A program made the translations under genes and the position numbers. From Leptodactylus fallax (lineage: Eukaryota > Chordata > Amphibia > Anura > Leptodactylidae): 64,000 bases of DNA. Positions within the stretch are counted from its first letter, which is position 1, and each line of letters begins with the position of its first letter. The notes beneath the pieces were generated by a model. It was given only the letters and a program-made list of their open reading frames with translations. It was not told the origin of the DNA and made no database searches. The DNA is taken from positions 2,797,501 through 2,861,500 of the forward strand of contig CAMRHE010000067.1 of assembly GCA_947044405.1 (NCBI GenBank), read 5' to 3'. Positions 48,985 to 59,807 of the stretch are shown piece after piece.

Positions 48985-50560
48985 TTAGCGCCATGTTTAA
49001 AAAATGGGTATTTGAAAAATATAAATCTGAAGGGTCAGCTTTATGTTTTAAGAATTACAAAGCACTTAATAAAATCTATAAAATGGAAATAAAATAAGCT
49101 AAAATATGTAATGAAAGGCAGGCGGCTGAGGAAAGCAAATAGAACCCAAAAATACTCTAACTATATAAATGCAAAAAGACCAAGATCGAAACAGGTAGGT
49201 CCCCTAAATAATGGTAATGGAGAGTTGGTCACCAGGGACCAAGAAAAAGCAGAGCTACTAAATGGGTTCTTTAGCTCTGTGTAAACAGAATAACAGGCAG
49301 TAGTTGATGTAGGTGTCACCAATGCTGGTAATATATCAACCAATTGGATTAAGAACTGGATAAACCTAGAAATGGTCTACGCCAAGCTAAATAAATTAAA
49401 AGTGAACAAGGCTTTGGGTCCAGATGGATTACACCCACGAGTACTTAAAGAACTCAGTCCAGTCTTTTGCATACCCCTATTCTTAATATTTAGGGTTTCT
49501 CTAGTGGCTGGTACAGTGCCAAGGAAATAGCATAAGGCTAATGTGGTGCCTATTTTCAAAAAGGGCTCTAGGTCTACCCTAGGCAATTACAGACCGTTGA
49601 GCTTAACATCCATTGTGGGGAAACTGTTTGAGGGGCTCTTAAGTAACAATATACAGGAGTATGTGACTGTATGTAATATTATATTGACTTCTAAAAATAT
49701 AGTTTGTAATTGGATTAAGAACTGATTTTATTCAGAGAGTTGTGGTCAATGACTGCAGTTCAGACTGGTCCTCTGTCCTATGTAAAAATAATCCACATGA
49801 AACATATGTCTTAGGGGGAGTAAAGCGAGGAGAGTCACTGGTAGAGAAGGACCTGGGTGTACTTGTAGATAATAGATTAAATTACAGCATGCAGTGTCAA
49901 TCAGCTGCTTCTAAGGCCAGCAGGATATTGTCATGTATTAAAAGGGTTACGGACTTGCGGGACACTACCACTTTATAAATCATTGACTCCTTCTGGAATA
50001 TGCAGTTCCAGAGGCATAACTTAAAGCTCCAGGGCCCCAATGCAAAATCTATAATGGACCCCTAACTACTTTGTGCCATTTTGAATAGTGATATATTTTA
50101 TGTGGCAGAGGGACCTTTTGGGGCCCCCTCAGAGTGCAGGGACCGTAGTGAATGTTACCTCTGCACCCTCTGTGTAGTTCAGTTCTGGGCACCAGTTCAT
50201 AGAAAAATTGATAAGAAACATTTAGGGCCTCAGTTATGAGGCGAGAAGATTAAATGAGTTAAATCTGTTTAGTGTTAAGAAGAAGCGTTTAAAGGGAGAT
50301 ATGATAAATCTGTATAAATATATAAAAGGCCCATACAAGAAATATGGAAAAAAGCTGTTCAATTCAAAAATCCCCTCAAAAGACAATGGGCTCTTCTTTC
50401 ATCTGGAGAAAAAAAAAAGGTTTACTCTCAAGAGGCTTCTCCACTGTAAGGACTGTGAATCTGTGGAATAGCCTACCCCAGGGGCTGGTCACAGCACTCA
50501 CAGCTGACGACTTCAAAATATGGCTTGGATATCTTATTACAGCAAAACAGCATTGATGGT
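48985..50560 (+). pseudogene. LINE pol relic (CR1/L2-like)
   Basis: Fragments in order: a linker region, then NKALGPDGLHPRVLKELS (start of the reverse transcriptase), VPIFKKGSRS, LGNYRPLSLTSIVGKLFE, then a deletion that skips the palm motifs with the catalytic Asps. It resumes at EKDLGVLVDNRLNYSMQC, ILSCIKRV and FWNMQF. After the nested MITE comes VQFWAPVHRKIDK and further C-terminal pieces to NLWNSLPQGLV. This is the canonical order of CR1/L2 proteins. Numerous stops, frame changes and the missing palm make it non-functional. Confidence 0.85.
50009..50172. mobile_element. hAT MITE (GGCGTAACTT family) inside the LINE relic
   Basis: 164 bp flanked by TGCAGTTC (50001-50008) and TGTAGTTC (50173-50180), an 8-bp duplication with one difference. 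Starts CAGAGGCATAACTTAAAGC. Removing it joins LEYAVQFWAP-type coding across the site. Related to 61204-61367. Confidence 0.85.
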
Positions 50561-50699
50561 TATTAAAATACATACATACAGCACTTATTTCCTTTGCTTG
50601 TCCCTTCAGCCATGCCCTTCCCCATCCCTTGGTTGAACCCGATGGACATATGTCTTTTTTCAACTGTACTAACTATATAACTGTGTAAGTACATATACT

Positions 50700-51950
50700 A
50701 GATGGGATACTCTCTGTGTATCAGATAACACATCTCAATATCACACTCATATACCGTAGACACACAAGCCTAAAATGGAATCTATAATGGCTGGTAAAAC
50801 TTTTACGACAAATAGTTGTTGTTTTTTGCACTGCAGAAACTGGAAGTTTTACAAATTGGCTTTAGAGCTCAAATGAATTAAAAGATGCATTGATGCAAGG
50901 CACCATATCAAGAATAAATGCAAGTAAAATTACCTTCCACCTACGGGCTGTAATTGATTGAAAGACATTGCCTTATCACCTCTGTTAAATGAAATCCATG
51001 TGTGTTTACATTAATTGACCGCCATTATTAATTTAGCATTCTGTTCACATCATTCCTAGCAAGCCTTTGCTCTTTCTCCATAATCTCTGAGCTATCTACA
51101 TGTGAACATGATATTAATGTTCTCATCACACCCCGGAGTCATATCGATTCATTTCTGACTTTCCTTTTTCGTAAAGCAACAATACGTTGCTCATCTAGGG
51201 ATACAGGTTTTCCTATGCTACAGAAGAATACCGGTCTCTTTATTTAATGAAAAGGCTGAAAAATTTCACTGGACTTAGGAAACAATGGAACAGACTGAGA
51301 AAAATCCATGAGAAAAACAAAATGTTATAGAACGTTCCTACCTGGCTGGAAAGAAGACAAAGCTTATTAGTATCTATCTGCAAAATGGCTTTGGCAAGAG
51401 CAATTTTCAAAGCTGTTCAGCTGTAGCCCGAATCGTGTTCTGTGTGTTAAGCAAATTCAGATAAAAGAAAATTAATATGTATTGAATTAAAGAGCATTAG
51501 TTGTGCAAGATCCTATTGTACTGTTGGCTTGGCCGATTCATCTGTTTGTCTCAATGGGCTATTTAGGTATAAGCAGGATAGTCAGGCATAGTAATCAGGA
51601 AGTTTCCTTAAGGAACAAGCAGTTTCTGCAAATTTTTCGGTCAAAAGAAGACTGCATGAAGACTCTCCAAACCCATAGCCAATTTATTTATGCAGCCAAT
51701 GCACTAACAGATTCCAGATCCATGTAACTTGCATTTAAATTACTATATATTCTATATACAATTTATAATCTACTTTTTCCTATTGGCCAGTGCAGGGGTC
51801 TCCAAGTTTTCCAAGCCCATGAAAACCAAAACCAAAGAGAAAACCCCACTGAGAAACCTCACAGATTATGTATAATTTAGGGTTTATTATTACATTGCAC
51901 AGATGTAGCAAAGTTTAACTTGACTTTCTATATAACTTGCTGCAATGTGA
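50700..51950. other. No recognisable feature
   Basis: Unassigned AT-rich sequence. No repeat boundaries were identified. Confidence 0.4.
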
Positions 51951-52099
51951 TGTTTTATAAAAAGACAAAAGACAATGAAAGAATCAAATTAAAGGGAATA
52001 TGGCAAAAGAAAATAACCTAATGTTTAAATCATTGTTTTTATGTTAAACAAATTTTTTAAAGAATTTTTGGTAATTATTTTTTCAAAATTTTCAAGTTA

Positions 52100-52505
52100 T
52101 CTATATTTAGAAAAAAAAAATTTTGACTGCAAAACAGCATTCATTCTTCTCAGTACTTGCAGACAGTTTTTGAAGGAGCTCGGCAGGGAGGTTGTTCCCG
52201 CCCTCTTGGAGAACTAAGCACAGATCTTCTGTGGATGTAGGCTTGCCCCAATCCTTCTGTCTCTTCATGTAATCCCAGACAGACTGGATGATGATGAGAT
52301 CAGGGCTATATCTGTGGGGGCCATGTCATCACTTACAGGACTCCTCCTCCAAAGGTTACACCAAATATTGATGGGATTTAGATTTCTCTTTTCTTCATTC
52401 CCTTCATTTTTTATTTGACAAAACAAATCAGAAACGCTCCTATTTTTAAAAGCATTTTTAGTTTGCAGCATTTTTTCACACCTGCCTAAAATCTATGCAC
52501 ATATT
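52100..52505 (-). mobile_element. Tc1-like element relic, internally deleted
   Basis: From high to low coordinates: a terminal-repeat region (the plus strand reads AGCATTTTTTCACACCTGCC near 52471, and GGTTACACCAAATATTGATG near 52356), then an abrupt jump near 52345 to the transposase C-terminal region. This arrangement is known from Tc1-like elements with CAGTACTGTGCAAAAG-type ends. The distal ends have decayed. Confidence 0.75.
52125..52345 (-). pseudogene. Tc1-like transposase, C-terminal relic
   Basis: The minus strand reads HGPHRYSPDLIIIQSVWDYM, corresponding to the SPDLNPIE.VWDYMKRQ motif around the catalytic Glu, here replaced. It continues KPTSTEDLCLVLQE and NNLPAELLQKLSAS, typical of one Tc1 subfamily's C-terminus. 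Everything N-terminal of the SPDL motif is deleted, including both catalytic Asps. The closing tail has degenerated into a poly-T/poly-A region at 52110-52125. It is too short and mutated to be functional. Confidence 0.78.
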
Positions 52506-54071
52506 CATGTTTAGGGTCTAGTCGTCATACTCACTGGTGATTTCTTAGTAAACAGTTATGCTGTGACTACATCTACAGGTCCTCTATATGTGGTTTCCAA
52601 GGTAACTTATAAGTAGGAAATTGTTATTCCATCAGAATATTTTAATTTAAAAAGGTATTTTCGTAAATTACTCCAGCCAGGTTTTATGCATCTCAAATTT
52701 AGAAGAAAATTCCCGCAATTTATTTGAAAGGAGGCCAGTTCTGAACACCCCCTCAGTGTTCCTGCTGCTTGTTAATTGTGTTTTCCTTGTACAGGTGCTC
52801 GGTGACAGCGGCGTGTATATTTAGGTTACAAGCTATTCATGATGCAAACAGAAATTACTAAAACCAAAAAGTAATCAAAAAGTCAGTCTGACATCTTGGT
52901 AACAGATTGTTTCCTTCTACCTGGAATTCAGCAATAACATAGATTGTGTGAAGCATCAAACTAAATGAGCTTTCCAGAATACTAGAAAGGACTGTGTGAT
53001 TCCAATGTGTGTGTCTTCCAAGGAAATGAAGAGCTAGACGACAGAATTAAAATCCAATGGTCAAGATCTTGGTAACTGGTATAAAGGGGAGTATGTATGC
53101 CATACAGGCAGTCCATAAGGGTTCTGAAGAAAAGGGGCCATTTTAATTTGTGGTAAGATCCAGAATCACAACATGAGCAATATTAGCAAATGAGAATGAG
53201 ATGAAGGCACCATGAGATATTGTATTGGTTAGGAATGTTGTGATGTCAAACTGTGATATCTTTGTTGACCTGCTCATTGTCATAGGTTTCCCCCTGTCAG
53301 GTCTTACAAGTAGAAGGGAGGGGCAACAATTTGAAGCAGCATCTCATAGAAATATACTGTAGAGGCATCTTTCCTTACCTGTCCACTTGGCTGGTCATGT
53401 CCAGATATGTGTATCACACAGTGATATGATAACTATCCTACTGGGTGAATGCAGCTTTTCAAGGCTTTATTGGCATGTCATGATATTGTGCTGAACTGAT
53501 TCTAAGACAAATTGGAATCCTTAACTAAACTGAAGTTCAGTTAAATATGGACAGTTCCATACACAGGAGATTCTGCACACAGGGCACACAGATAACAGAG
53601 ATAGTCAATTGTGAGTCAGGAGAGTTCTCTAACTAACAAGAAATTATCGGAAAATTAACCAGAAAATCACCGACTCTGATTCCTGCTCCTACTCCTTCAT
53701 AAATGGTCATGCTCAGTCAGAAGCAGCAAAGCTCCTCTAATTCAGGAAAAATAGTGATTGAAACCCTAAGAAAGTAAATATGTAACAAGTTAGGTAATTA
53801 ATTACTTATACAATAGTAATAATTGTAGAAAATAATTAAAAATAATAATTTTATTTTGAAGCTGGAATCAAAGTTGGCAACTTTTTTCAAACCTTGACGA
53901 TACTTAAAATTGATCCCATCTCCGACTTCACATCCCTGGAAACGATATCCTCAGCAGGATGGAGGCACTAGGACCTACAGTACTGTATTGCTTATGACTT
54001 GGAGTGTTGTGGTATCAAGCATTAACTAGGGATATACAGAGTGGTTTGAGAGCTGCCTGGGGACATGAAAG
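52506..54071. other. No recognisable feature
   Basis: About 1.55 kb of unassigned sequence. Confidence 0.4.
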
Positions 54072-54079
54072 GTTATAAT

Positions 54080-54691
54080 TAGTGTTGAGCGAACCCGTCA
54101 AAGTTCGGGTTCAACGCGTTCCGCCAAACTTGACCCGAACCCCATTGAAATCAATGATTGATCCTGAAACCATTGAAATCAGGATCAACCAGGTACTGAG
54201 GGATACTTGCAGCCTGGGGTCACTGGCCAGACCCCGGGCTGCAGAAGATGCATATCGGCACCCCCTGATCTCGCTGTGGGGGTGCCGAGTGGGACATTTA
54301 GCATGGCGGAACCCCTTGGATGCCACGGTCATGTTTGTTAAGGAGCAGGGTGTTAGCTGTCTGTTACAGCAACCACCCGCTCCCGATGCCGCTCGAGGCA
54401 TTCAGTTCCCTGACAAACACCTAAGGGTGTGTCTTAAGGATTAAACAGCGGGGATCAGTGTTATCACTGTCCCTGCTGTTGCAGCAGGAGCCTGGCTGTC
54501 AGATACAGCTGAACTCCCACGGTGATTGCAGGGGGTTAAAGCTGGTTGATTGACTGCTCATCCTGGTTGATTGCTCAGCAGTCAATCAACCAGCTTTAGG
54601 ATGAGCTGAACCCGAACCCCGAACTTCAGCGTTGACGTTCAGAGTCGAAGTTGGGAACCTGAACTGTTTAGTTCAGCTTCGCTCAACACTA
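54080..54691. mobile_element. hAT-type MITE with TAGTGTTGAGCGAA ends
   Basis: 612 bp flanked by a perfect 8-bp duplication GTTATAAT (54072-54079 and 54692-54699). Both ends carry the 14-bp inverted repeat TAGTGTTGAGCGAA without mismatch. Subterminal repeats GAACCCGAACCCCGAAC and a nested inverted pair (GCTGGTTGATTGACTGC near 54541, GCAGTCAATCAACCAGC near 54579) follow. No transposase; the 120-codon frame at 54082-54444 is an artefact of GC-rich MITE sequence. Confidence 0.96.
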
Positions 54692-54699
54692 GTTATAAT

Positions 54700-55522
54700 G
54701 CCTTGTTGTAGTGCACAGGATGTTCTAAACACAAAGGAACAGACTGGGTATCACTGACTTGACTGAAGTGTGGTATCATTGTCAATTGGTGACACCTAAA
54801 CTTTGCTAAATTTTGGATGTACAAATGATCCAAATTTTGGATGATCCTTCATCAGGCGAAAATGTAAAACATGGCTGTCATTTTTCCAGACAATGACAGT
54901 CTGTCATTTAAGGCTAAAACGACTGTTTGTTGCTAAATTCAACCTGACGGACATTCCTTATGGTAGAAATAAGCCAATTTAAGCAACTTATCTATATGAG
55001 CACTGTTAGGATAGCATTATAGATCATTAGAAGTGAATATTCATATTCATATTGGCTTTCTTTCAAAGAAAAAGAAAATTTTGCCTCTAGCGCCACCTGT
55101 TGGAAGGTAGAAATCCTATACATCAATAGGGATCTTGGGTTTTTTCATTAAAGGAGTCTTATAAACCATGCAGTACTCTTCTGGGAAAAAGGTAAATGAG
55201 CGATTTAGTTTTTATTTTCTTGTGAGAAGGATAATGTGCATATCTTTTCCCAGGGGAGGACTGCATGGCCATAACACTCCTCACGCTTTTATGGGGCTCT
55301 CCCTACAAACGGATAGCATATATTTAAAAGCTTCTGTAAATTAATAAAAATCTATTAGAAATCACCAATTTATTCATCTAATTCTATAAAAAAACAGAAA
55401 ACCTCAGTAATTGTACATTCATTAAATGCATAGGGACAAATTTATCAAAGTCACTGCTTTATGCAGTCTGTAGTCTCCTGGAGTCAGATGCATGGACCTC
55501 GTAATGATTCTGAAATATTAAT

Positions 55523-55559
<37 letters not shown>

Positions 55560-55698
55560 GGTGCCACATATATCCTTTGAAAAGTATGTGTGTAACCTGA
55601 CCCCCCTACTCTCAACCAAACTGTCATGAGTTAAAAGATAAGGACCAAAAAGCACAATATTTGTGCAGAACTGGTGTGCCCCAAAATCTATACCATCC
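54700..55698. other. Unassigned, with a microsatellite and a likely dispersed repeat
   Basis: The words GCCTCTAGCGCCACCTGTTG (55084) look repeat-derived, but no boundary is visible. An (AAT)n array lies at 55517-55558. Confidence 0.35.
55517..55558. repeat. (AAT)n microsatellite
   Basis: About 13 ATA/AAT units. Confidence 0.95.
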
Positions 55699-55702
55699 TT
55701 AA

Positions 55703-56118
55703 AGAGATTGCACAGACAAACAATTATTTTTAAAATAGTCCAGGGGAGGGGAAAAAAAATATTAAAAAAATCATACTCACCTGTCCCCGGAGCTCCGGTG
55801 TCCTTCCAGTGCAGTCCAGTCCTGCAGCTCGGCTGTCTTCTTGCTGTGGAATTTCTTGCCGGCTGTGATATCCCGGTTCCCTTCCGCTGAGGTCACTGAT
55901 GCTGAAGCCAATCAGCGTTCTCAGCGGCCTCAGGAAGGGAACCGGGGACATTACAGGTAATGCGGTGAGCACTTCTGCCGGAAGACAACAACGGAGCTAC
56001 AGGACCGGACCATGCGGGGAGGCACCAGAGCAGCAGGGACAGGTGAGTATGATTTTTTAAACATTTTTTTCACCGCCCCCGGCCGATTTTAAAAATTATT
56101 TTTGCCTGGACAACCCCT
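55703..56118. mobile_element. TTAA-flanked MITE (GGGGTTGTCCAG family)
   Basis: TTAA lies on both sides (55699-55702 and 56119-56122). The left end is AGAGATTGCACAGACAA and the right end in complement AGGGGTTGTCCAGGCAA. The interior is GC-rich with TACTCACCTGTCC on the left mirrored by GGACAGGTGAGTA on the right. Sister of 57031-57513. Confidence 0.9.
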
Positions 56119-56122
56119 TTAA

Positions 56123-57026
56123 GATTTACTGACAAGATTTTCATGTTCACATATAATCCAGTGGACTACCAGTGTTTACCAGCTAGTTAATTAGTTTCTG
56201 TACAGAATCTCACAAATTTTAGGCCAATTCACTATTTTTATTAGATCTTTTTTGGTCATTATTAATAAATAAATCTCTTTATTCTTCCAGGTTAAAGAAC
56301 AGAGGTTATTTTTATTATTGCATCAAGTACGACATAAAATAAAAAATACAAGTGAAAAATCTTTGAAATAACCACCCAAAATTGCATTCAAAAGTGGTCT
56401 TCTAAGGGATGGTCTCAAAAAAGAAGATTAATATGGAAAACTGAAAATCTGTCACAAATTTGCTTACAAATATTTACTATCATAGACATGTCAGGAGAGG
56501 TGGCAGGGCCACTTTAACATGTAAATGATTTACGTAAATTTGTGCAAGGATCCTTGTAAAGAATTCCTGAGTATTGTACATGCACAGACACTGTATCTGT
56601 GGCTAATGAAGAGTTTAGTCATTATTAGTCTAATTTGTAGTAATGCGATCAAAGCAGATATATCGGATTGATCTTCTTGATCACTCTAAACCCCGGCGTT
56701 CAAGATAAATGATGAATGCGCAAATCCGACAGGTTTCCCTATTCCCCATCTTGACTGATCCATCTTACTGCCCGTGTTTCAATTAGTTAATTATTTGCAT
56801 CGTTTCACTGAAAGCAAATCAAAAAACAGCAAATCAGTTTGTCCGGTGAATCTTAATGCTAGACAGATTCAATTTGGAAAGCAGCAACATTCATATTGGG
56901 CTGTTTAAAATGATCCTCCAAGACTTTGAGTCTAAAACAAGTCCTTCTTGGCGTAGATTTGCAATGCATACTTTCAGATCATACTATGATGTGAGCCCGG
57001 TAAAATGACATATTAAATCGAATCTG
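56123..57026. other. No repeat recognised; AT-rich block with homeodomain-like words
   Basis: The 56640-56960 part contains CAATTAGTTAATTATTTGCA and other TAAT/ATTTGCAT words with no repeat structure. It is listed as a candidate conserved non-coding element in the findings. Confidence 0.35.
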
Positions 57027-57030
57027 TTAG

Positions 57031-57513
57031 AGGGGTTGTCCAGACAAAAATGGACAACTCTTTCAACTTTTAAATCAGCCGGGGCATTGAAAAAAAAAAT
57101 GTATACTCACCTGTCCTCTATTCTTCGGTGGCCTCCCGGCACGTCCCGGTTCTTCTGCTCTGGCGGCTTCTCCCTGGTCTATTCAGGAGTTCCGCTGAAG
57201 CCGCTAATTGGCCTCAGCGGTTACATGACTGCTGAGCTGAGGCCAATCAGCGGCCTCAGCAGGCCTCAGGAAGAGGACCCATGATGTCACAGGTAGTGAC
57301 ATCTCATACCATCGCTGATTGGCCTCAGCGGTCACGTGACTGCTGAGGTCAATCAGCGGCTCCAGAAGAGACCAGTTCAGCAGAAGAACCGGGACGTGCC
57401 GGGAGGACAACGGAGCATCTGGGACAGGTGAGTATGCTTTTTTTTTTTTTTTTTCAATGCCCCCGCTGATTTAAAAGTTAAAAGGGTTGTCCATTTTTTC
57501 CTGGACAACCCCT
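57031..57513. mobile_element. TTAA-flanked MITE (GGGGTTGTCCAG family)
   Basis: The left end AGGGGTTGTCCAGAC follows TTAG (57027-57030); the right end CTGGACAACCCCT precedes TTAA (57514-57517). The interior has TACTCACCTGTCC with mirrored GGACAGGTGAGTA, plus repeated AATTGGCCTCAGCGG and CCAATCAGCGGCCTCAG. Confidence 0.9.
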
Positions 57514-57580
57514 TTAAGTTAATATGCTGACTCATAAAAAGGTCCATATTTCTGGTAGCCAAAATAGAACAAAAAATGCT

Positions 57581-57805
57581 GTGCCCTTTGGCTAATAGGA
57601 GCGCTGAAGGAATACAGTGGGACTGTAGTGAATTCAGGTGTATTCATAAGGACAGTACTCCCCCTCCTCTCTCCTACCTAGATTGACTAGTACACAATAC
57701 ACAATCACTTCTCTGAGGGAAAGGAGCACTTTCCTCATGAATACACCAGGCTCATAAGCATCAGTCTGCTGTATTCTTTCAGCGCTCCTATTAGCTCAAG
57801 GGCAC
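57581..57805. mobile_element. Inverted-repeat MITE-like element
   Basis: Left arm 57581-57617 (GCTAATAGGAGCGCTGAAGG inside) mirrors right arm 57769-57805 (CTTTCAGCGCTCCTATTAGC inside). The arms are separated by about 150 bp. The true ends may be slightly further out; no target duplication is certain. Confidence 0.75.
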
Positions 57806-58567
57806 AAAATTTTCCATTATGAGTGTATACCTGTAACTGTAATATATTGCTAGTACAAAGGACAGAACATTAAGCTAACACACCCAATTTAACTCTTTGG
57901 GTCCAGCTAAAATAAATGAAATATATCGTCTAGACTCATATTACAAAGCAGTCAATGTCATCTTGCATTATTCTTTGGAATACCCTGAACAAAAAACAGG
58001 GCACATGGCAAAACGGGAGAACAGCAGAACAGGGCAGATGGCGGCCATCATGATAATTGCAATTATAATTCATTTAGCAAAACAATAAGTTACATGGTAC
58101 CTAAATTGACATTGTACAAATCCAGCACAACAGTCAGTTGGCAGCATGCTAATGAGATAAAATTCATTCACATCTAAATTATTGTGTCACATCCTATTAA
58201 CATTCAACTTTCTTTTAAAGTCCATTTTGCTATAAAAAGGCTTATTGCTTTTGCTAAGTGATTGCGATACGCTCTGCATGAGCTATAGATAGGACGGAAA
58301 GCACTGGGAAAAGGATGTAAAAACAATTATTTAGGATCCATTAAGAATAATCAAAAAGCAAATTAAGAAATGTGAATGATGCTTAAAATTACTCTGCAAT
58401 TGAGAAAAAAAGGACTGGTGTTAATAGGGATCCACCATATCCAAAATTAAGACACCATAAAGTATCAGAGCAAGAACAAGTTTTACTAAGCACATTAATA
58501 AGTAGCACATTGGCTGAAGTCTATACTGCACATTATATGTACTTATTATGCTCTAGGTAACTGGGAC
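57806..58567. other. No repeat recognised
   Basis: AT-rich. The 58030-58260 block is discussed in the findings as a candidate conserved element. Confidence 0.35.
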
Positions 58568-58571
58568 TTAA

Positions 58572-58960
58572 AGGGACACTAAACCTAGAAATGAAAGTTA
58601 AACGTAAAGTAATAAAAACTTTCCCACAGTGCTTGTCTGTCTGCAGTATTATTTATATTTCTGAAACTTTCTTATCTTGAGTTAAATACAAAATCAGATC
58701 ACCCAGTCTTTCACATGCCATCTATATCACTGCTGTCCATCAGGTCCATACAGGACTGCAAGCTGTGCATATCCTAGAAGGATTACATTGTGTTGGACAT
58801 CCAGTATTCATCATTTTAATTATCCTACATACTATAGATACATACATACTATACAGCAATATCAGAATGGCAAGGATCTGATACATGGAACCCCCCATTG
58901 ATCAGTAGTTTGAAGTAGTCACAGTGCCAGTGTCTGCTGTTTCTGCTTCACAGGCCAGTG
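58572..58960. mobile_element. TTAA-type MITE end and dispersed repeat fragment
   Basis: AGGGACACTAAACCTAG follows TTAA at 58568-58571, a typical left end. From about 58855 words related to 27690-27950 appear. No right end was recognised. Confidence 0.45.
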
Positions 58961-59107
58961 ATCATTGGCACAACAATAGGGTTCACAGCTGAGACTGGAC
59001 CCAGAAATCGAGAAGAGGGGTCTACAGGTCATTCTTCCCACACTAAGGCAGGTCAAACTTCTTTGATCTCATTCCTGATTTCCTTTGATGGCAAGCAGTC
59101 TGTGTAT

Positions 59108-59182
59108 CAAAAATGTATTACCTCTCCTCTGGCAAAAATGTATTACCTCTCCTCTGGCAAAAATGTATTACCTCTCCTCTGG
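59108..59182. repeat. Perfect triplicate of a 25-bp unit
   Basis: Three identical head-to-tail copies, each starting CAAAAATGTATTACCTCTCC, at 59108, 59133 and 59158. No difference is visible between them. Confidence 0.98.
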
Positions 59183-59335
59183 TACACTCGAGTGAGTTAC
59201 ATGAATAACGTTTATATGGCACAGCCTTCCACTGTCAGAAAGGAGAAAATTAACTTTTAAATGGAAAAAATAGCAGCATAGAGTCAAGGAGGGATTCTGC
59301 TGGAGAGGCTGTGGACCAAAAAAGGCACAAATACA

Positions 59336-59362
59336 GTGTGCGTGTGCGTGTGTGTGTGTGTC
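59336..59362. repeat. (GT)n microsatellite, imperfect
   Basis: GTGTGCGTGTGCGTGTGTGT-type run. Confidence 0.9.
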
Positions 59363-59528
59363 GAAGGGAAGCTTGTGTGCACCAACATGTTGTGAACAAG
59401 TCATCATGGTGGTCTCAGCCCAGATAGAGAAGGAAAGGGAAATATAAATGCTGCTAAAATGTACACATGGGACACGGCTGATGGTTGTGAGGGGAAGTTG
59501 GACATGGGGGCACAAGCTGAGATTTTGT

Positions 59529-59799
59529 ATAGGGGCGTAACTTGAGGGCGTGCAGAGGGTGCAGTCGCATCGGGGCCCAGGAGCCTTAGGGGGCCCATAA
59601 GCACAGGCATCAGTTTTGAGATTGCAGCTTCCATCTGGCCCATAAGCCAAGGAGACCCACAGATTACCCTAACCACACTAAGGTTGATTAAACTCCTTAG
59701 CACCTGTAACCATCTCTATCAAGAATTCACTGTAGGGATGAGGTAGGGGGCCCCAGACAAAAGATGGCACCGGGCCCACAAGACTTTAGTTACGCCACT
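59529..59799. mobile_element. hAT MITE (GGCGTAACTT family)
   Basis: 271 bp flanked by a perfect 8-bp duplication GATTTTGT (59521-59528 and 59800-59807). The left end is ATAGGGGCGTAACTTG and the right end in complement AGTGGCGTAACTAAAG. Contains CGGGGCCCAGGAGCC, typical of this widespread MITE type. Confidence 0.93.
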
Positions 59800-59807
59800 G
59801 ATTTTGT

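Larger units (their letters stand above)
48940..50690 (+). mobile_element. CR1/L2-type LINE relic with nested MITE
   Basis: Plus-strand pol fragments extend from about 48985 to a 3' tail near 50690 that reads TTGAACCCGATGGACATATG, then TCTTTTTTCAACTG. An internal deletion near 49680-49760 removes the catalytic palm, and a hAT MITE is inserted at 50009-50172. Many stops show it is old. Confidence 0.85.

Noticed and set aside
54082..54444. 120-codon open frame
   Set aside because: It begins inside the terminal repeat of a hAT MITE, and the opposite strand is also open; both come from GC-rich palindromic sequence.
59108..59182. Direct repeats considered as a CRISPR-like array
   Set aside because: The units are contiguous with no spacers, and the context is a vertebrate genome.
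59168..59650. 160-codon minus-strand frame rich in H and C
   Set aside because: It spans a GT microsatellite, the 25-bp triplicate edge and a hAT MITE boundary, so it cannot be one gene.
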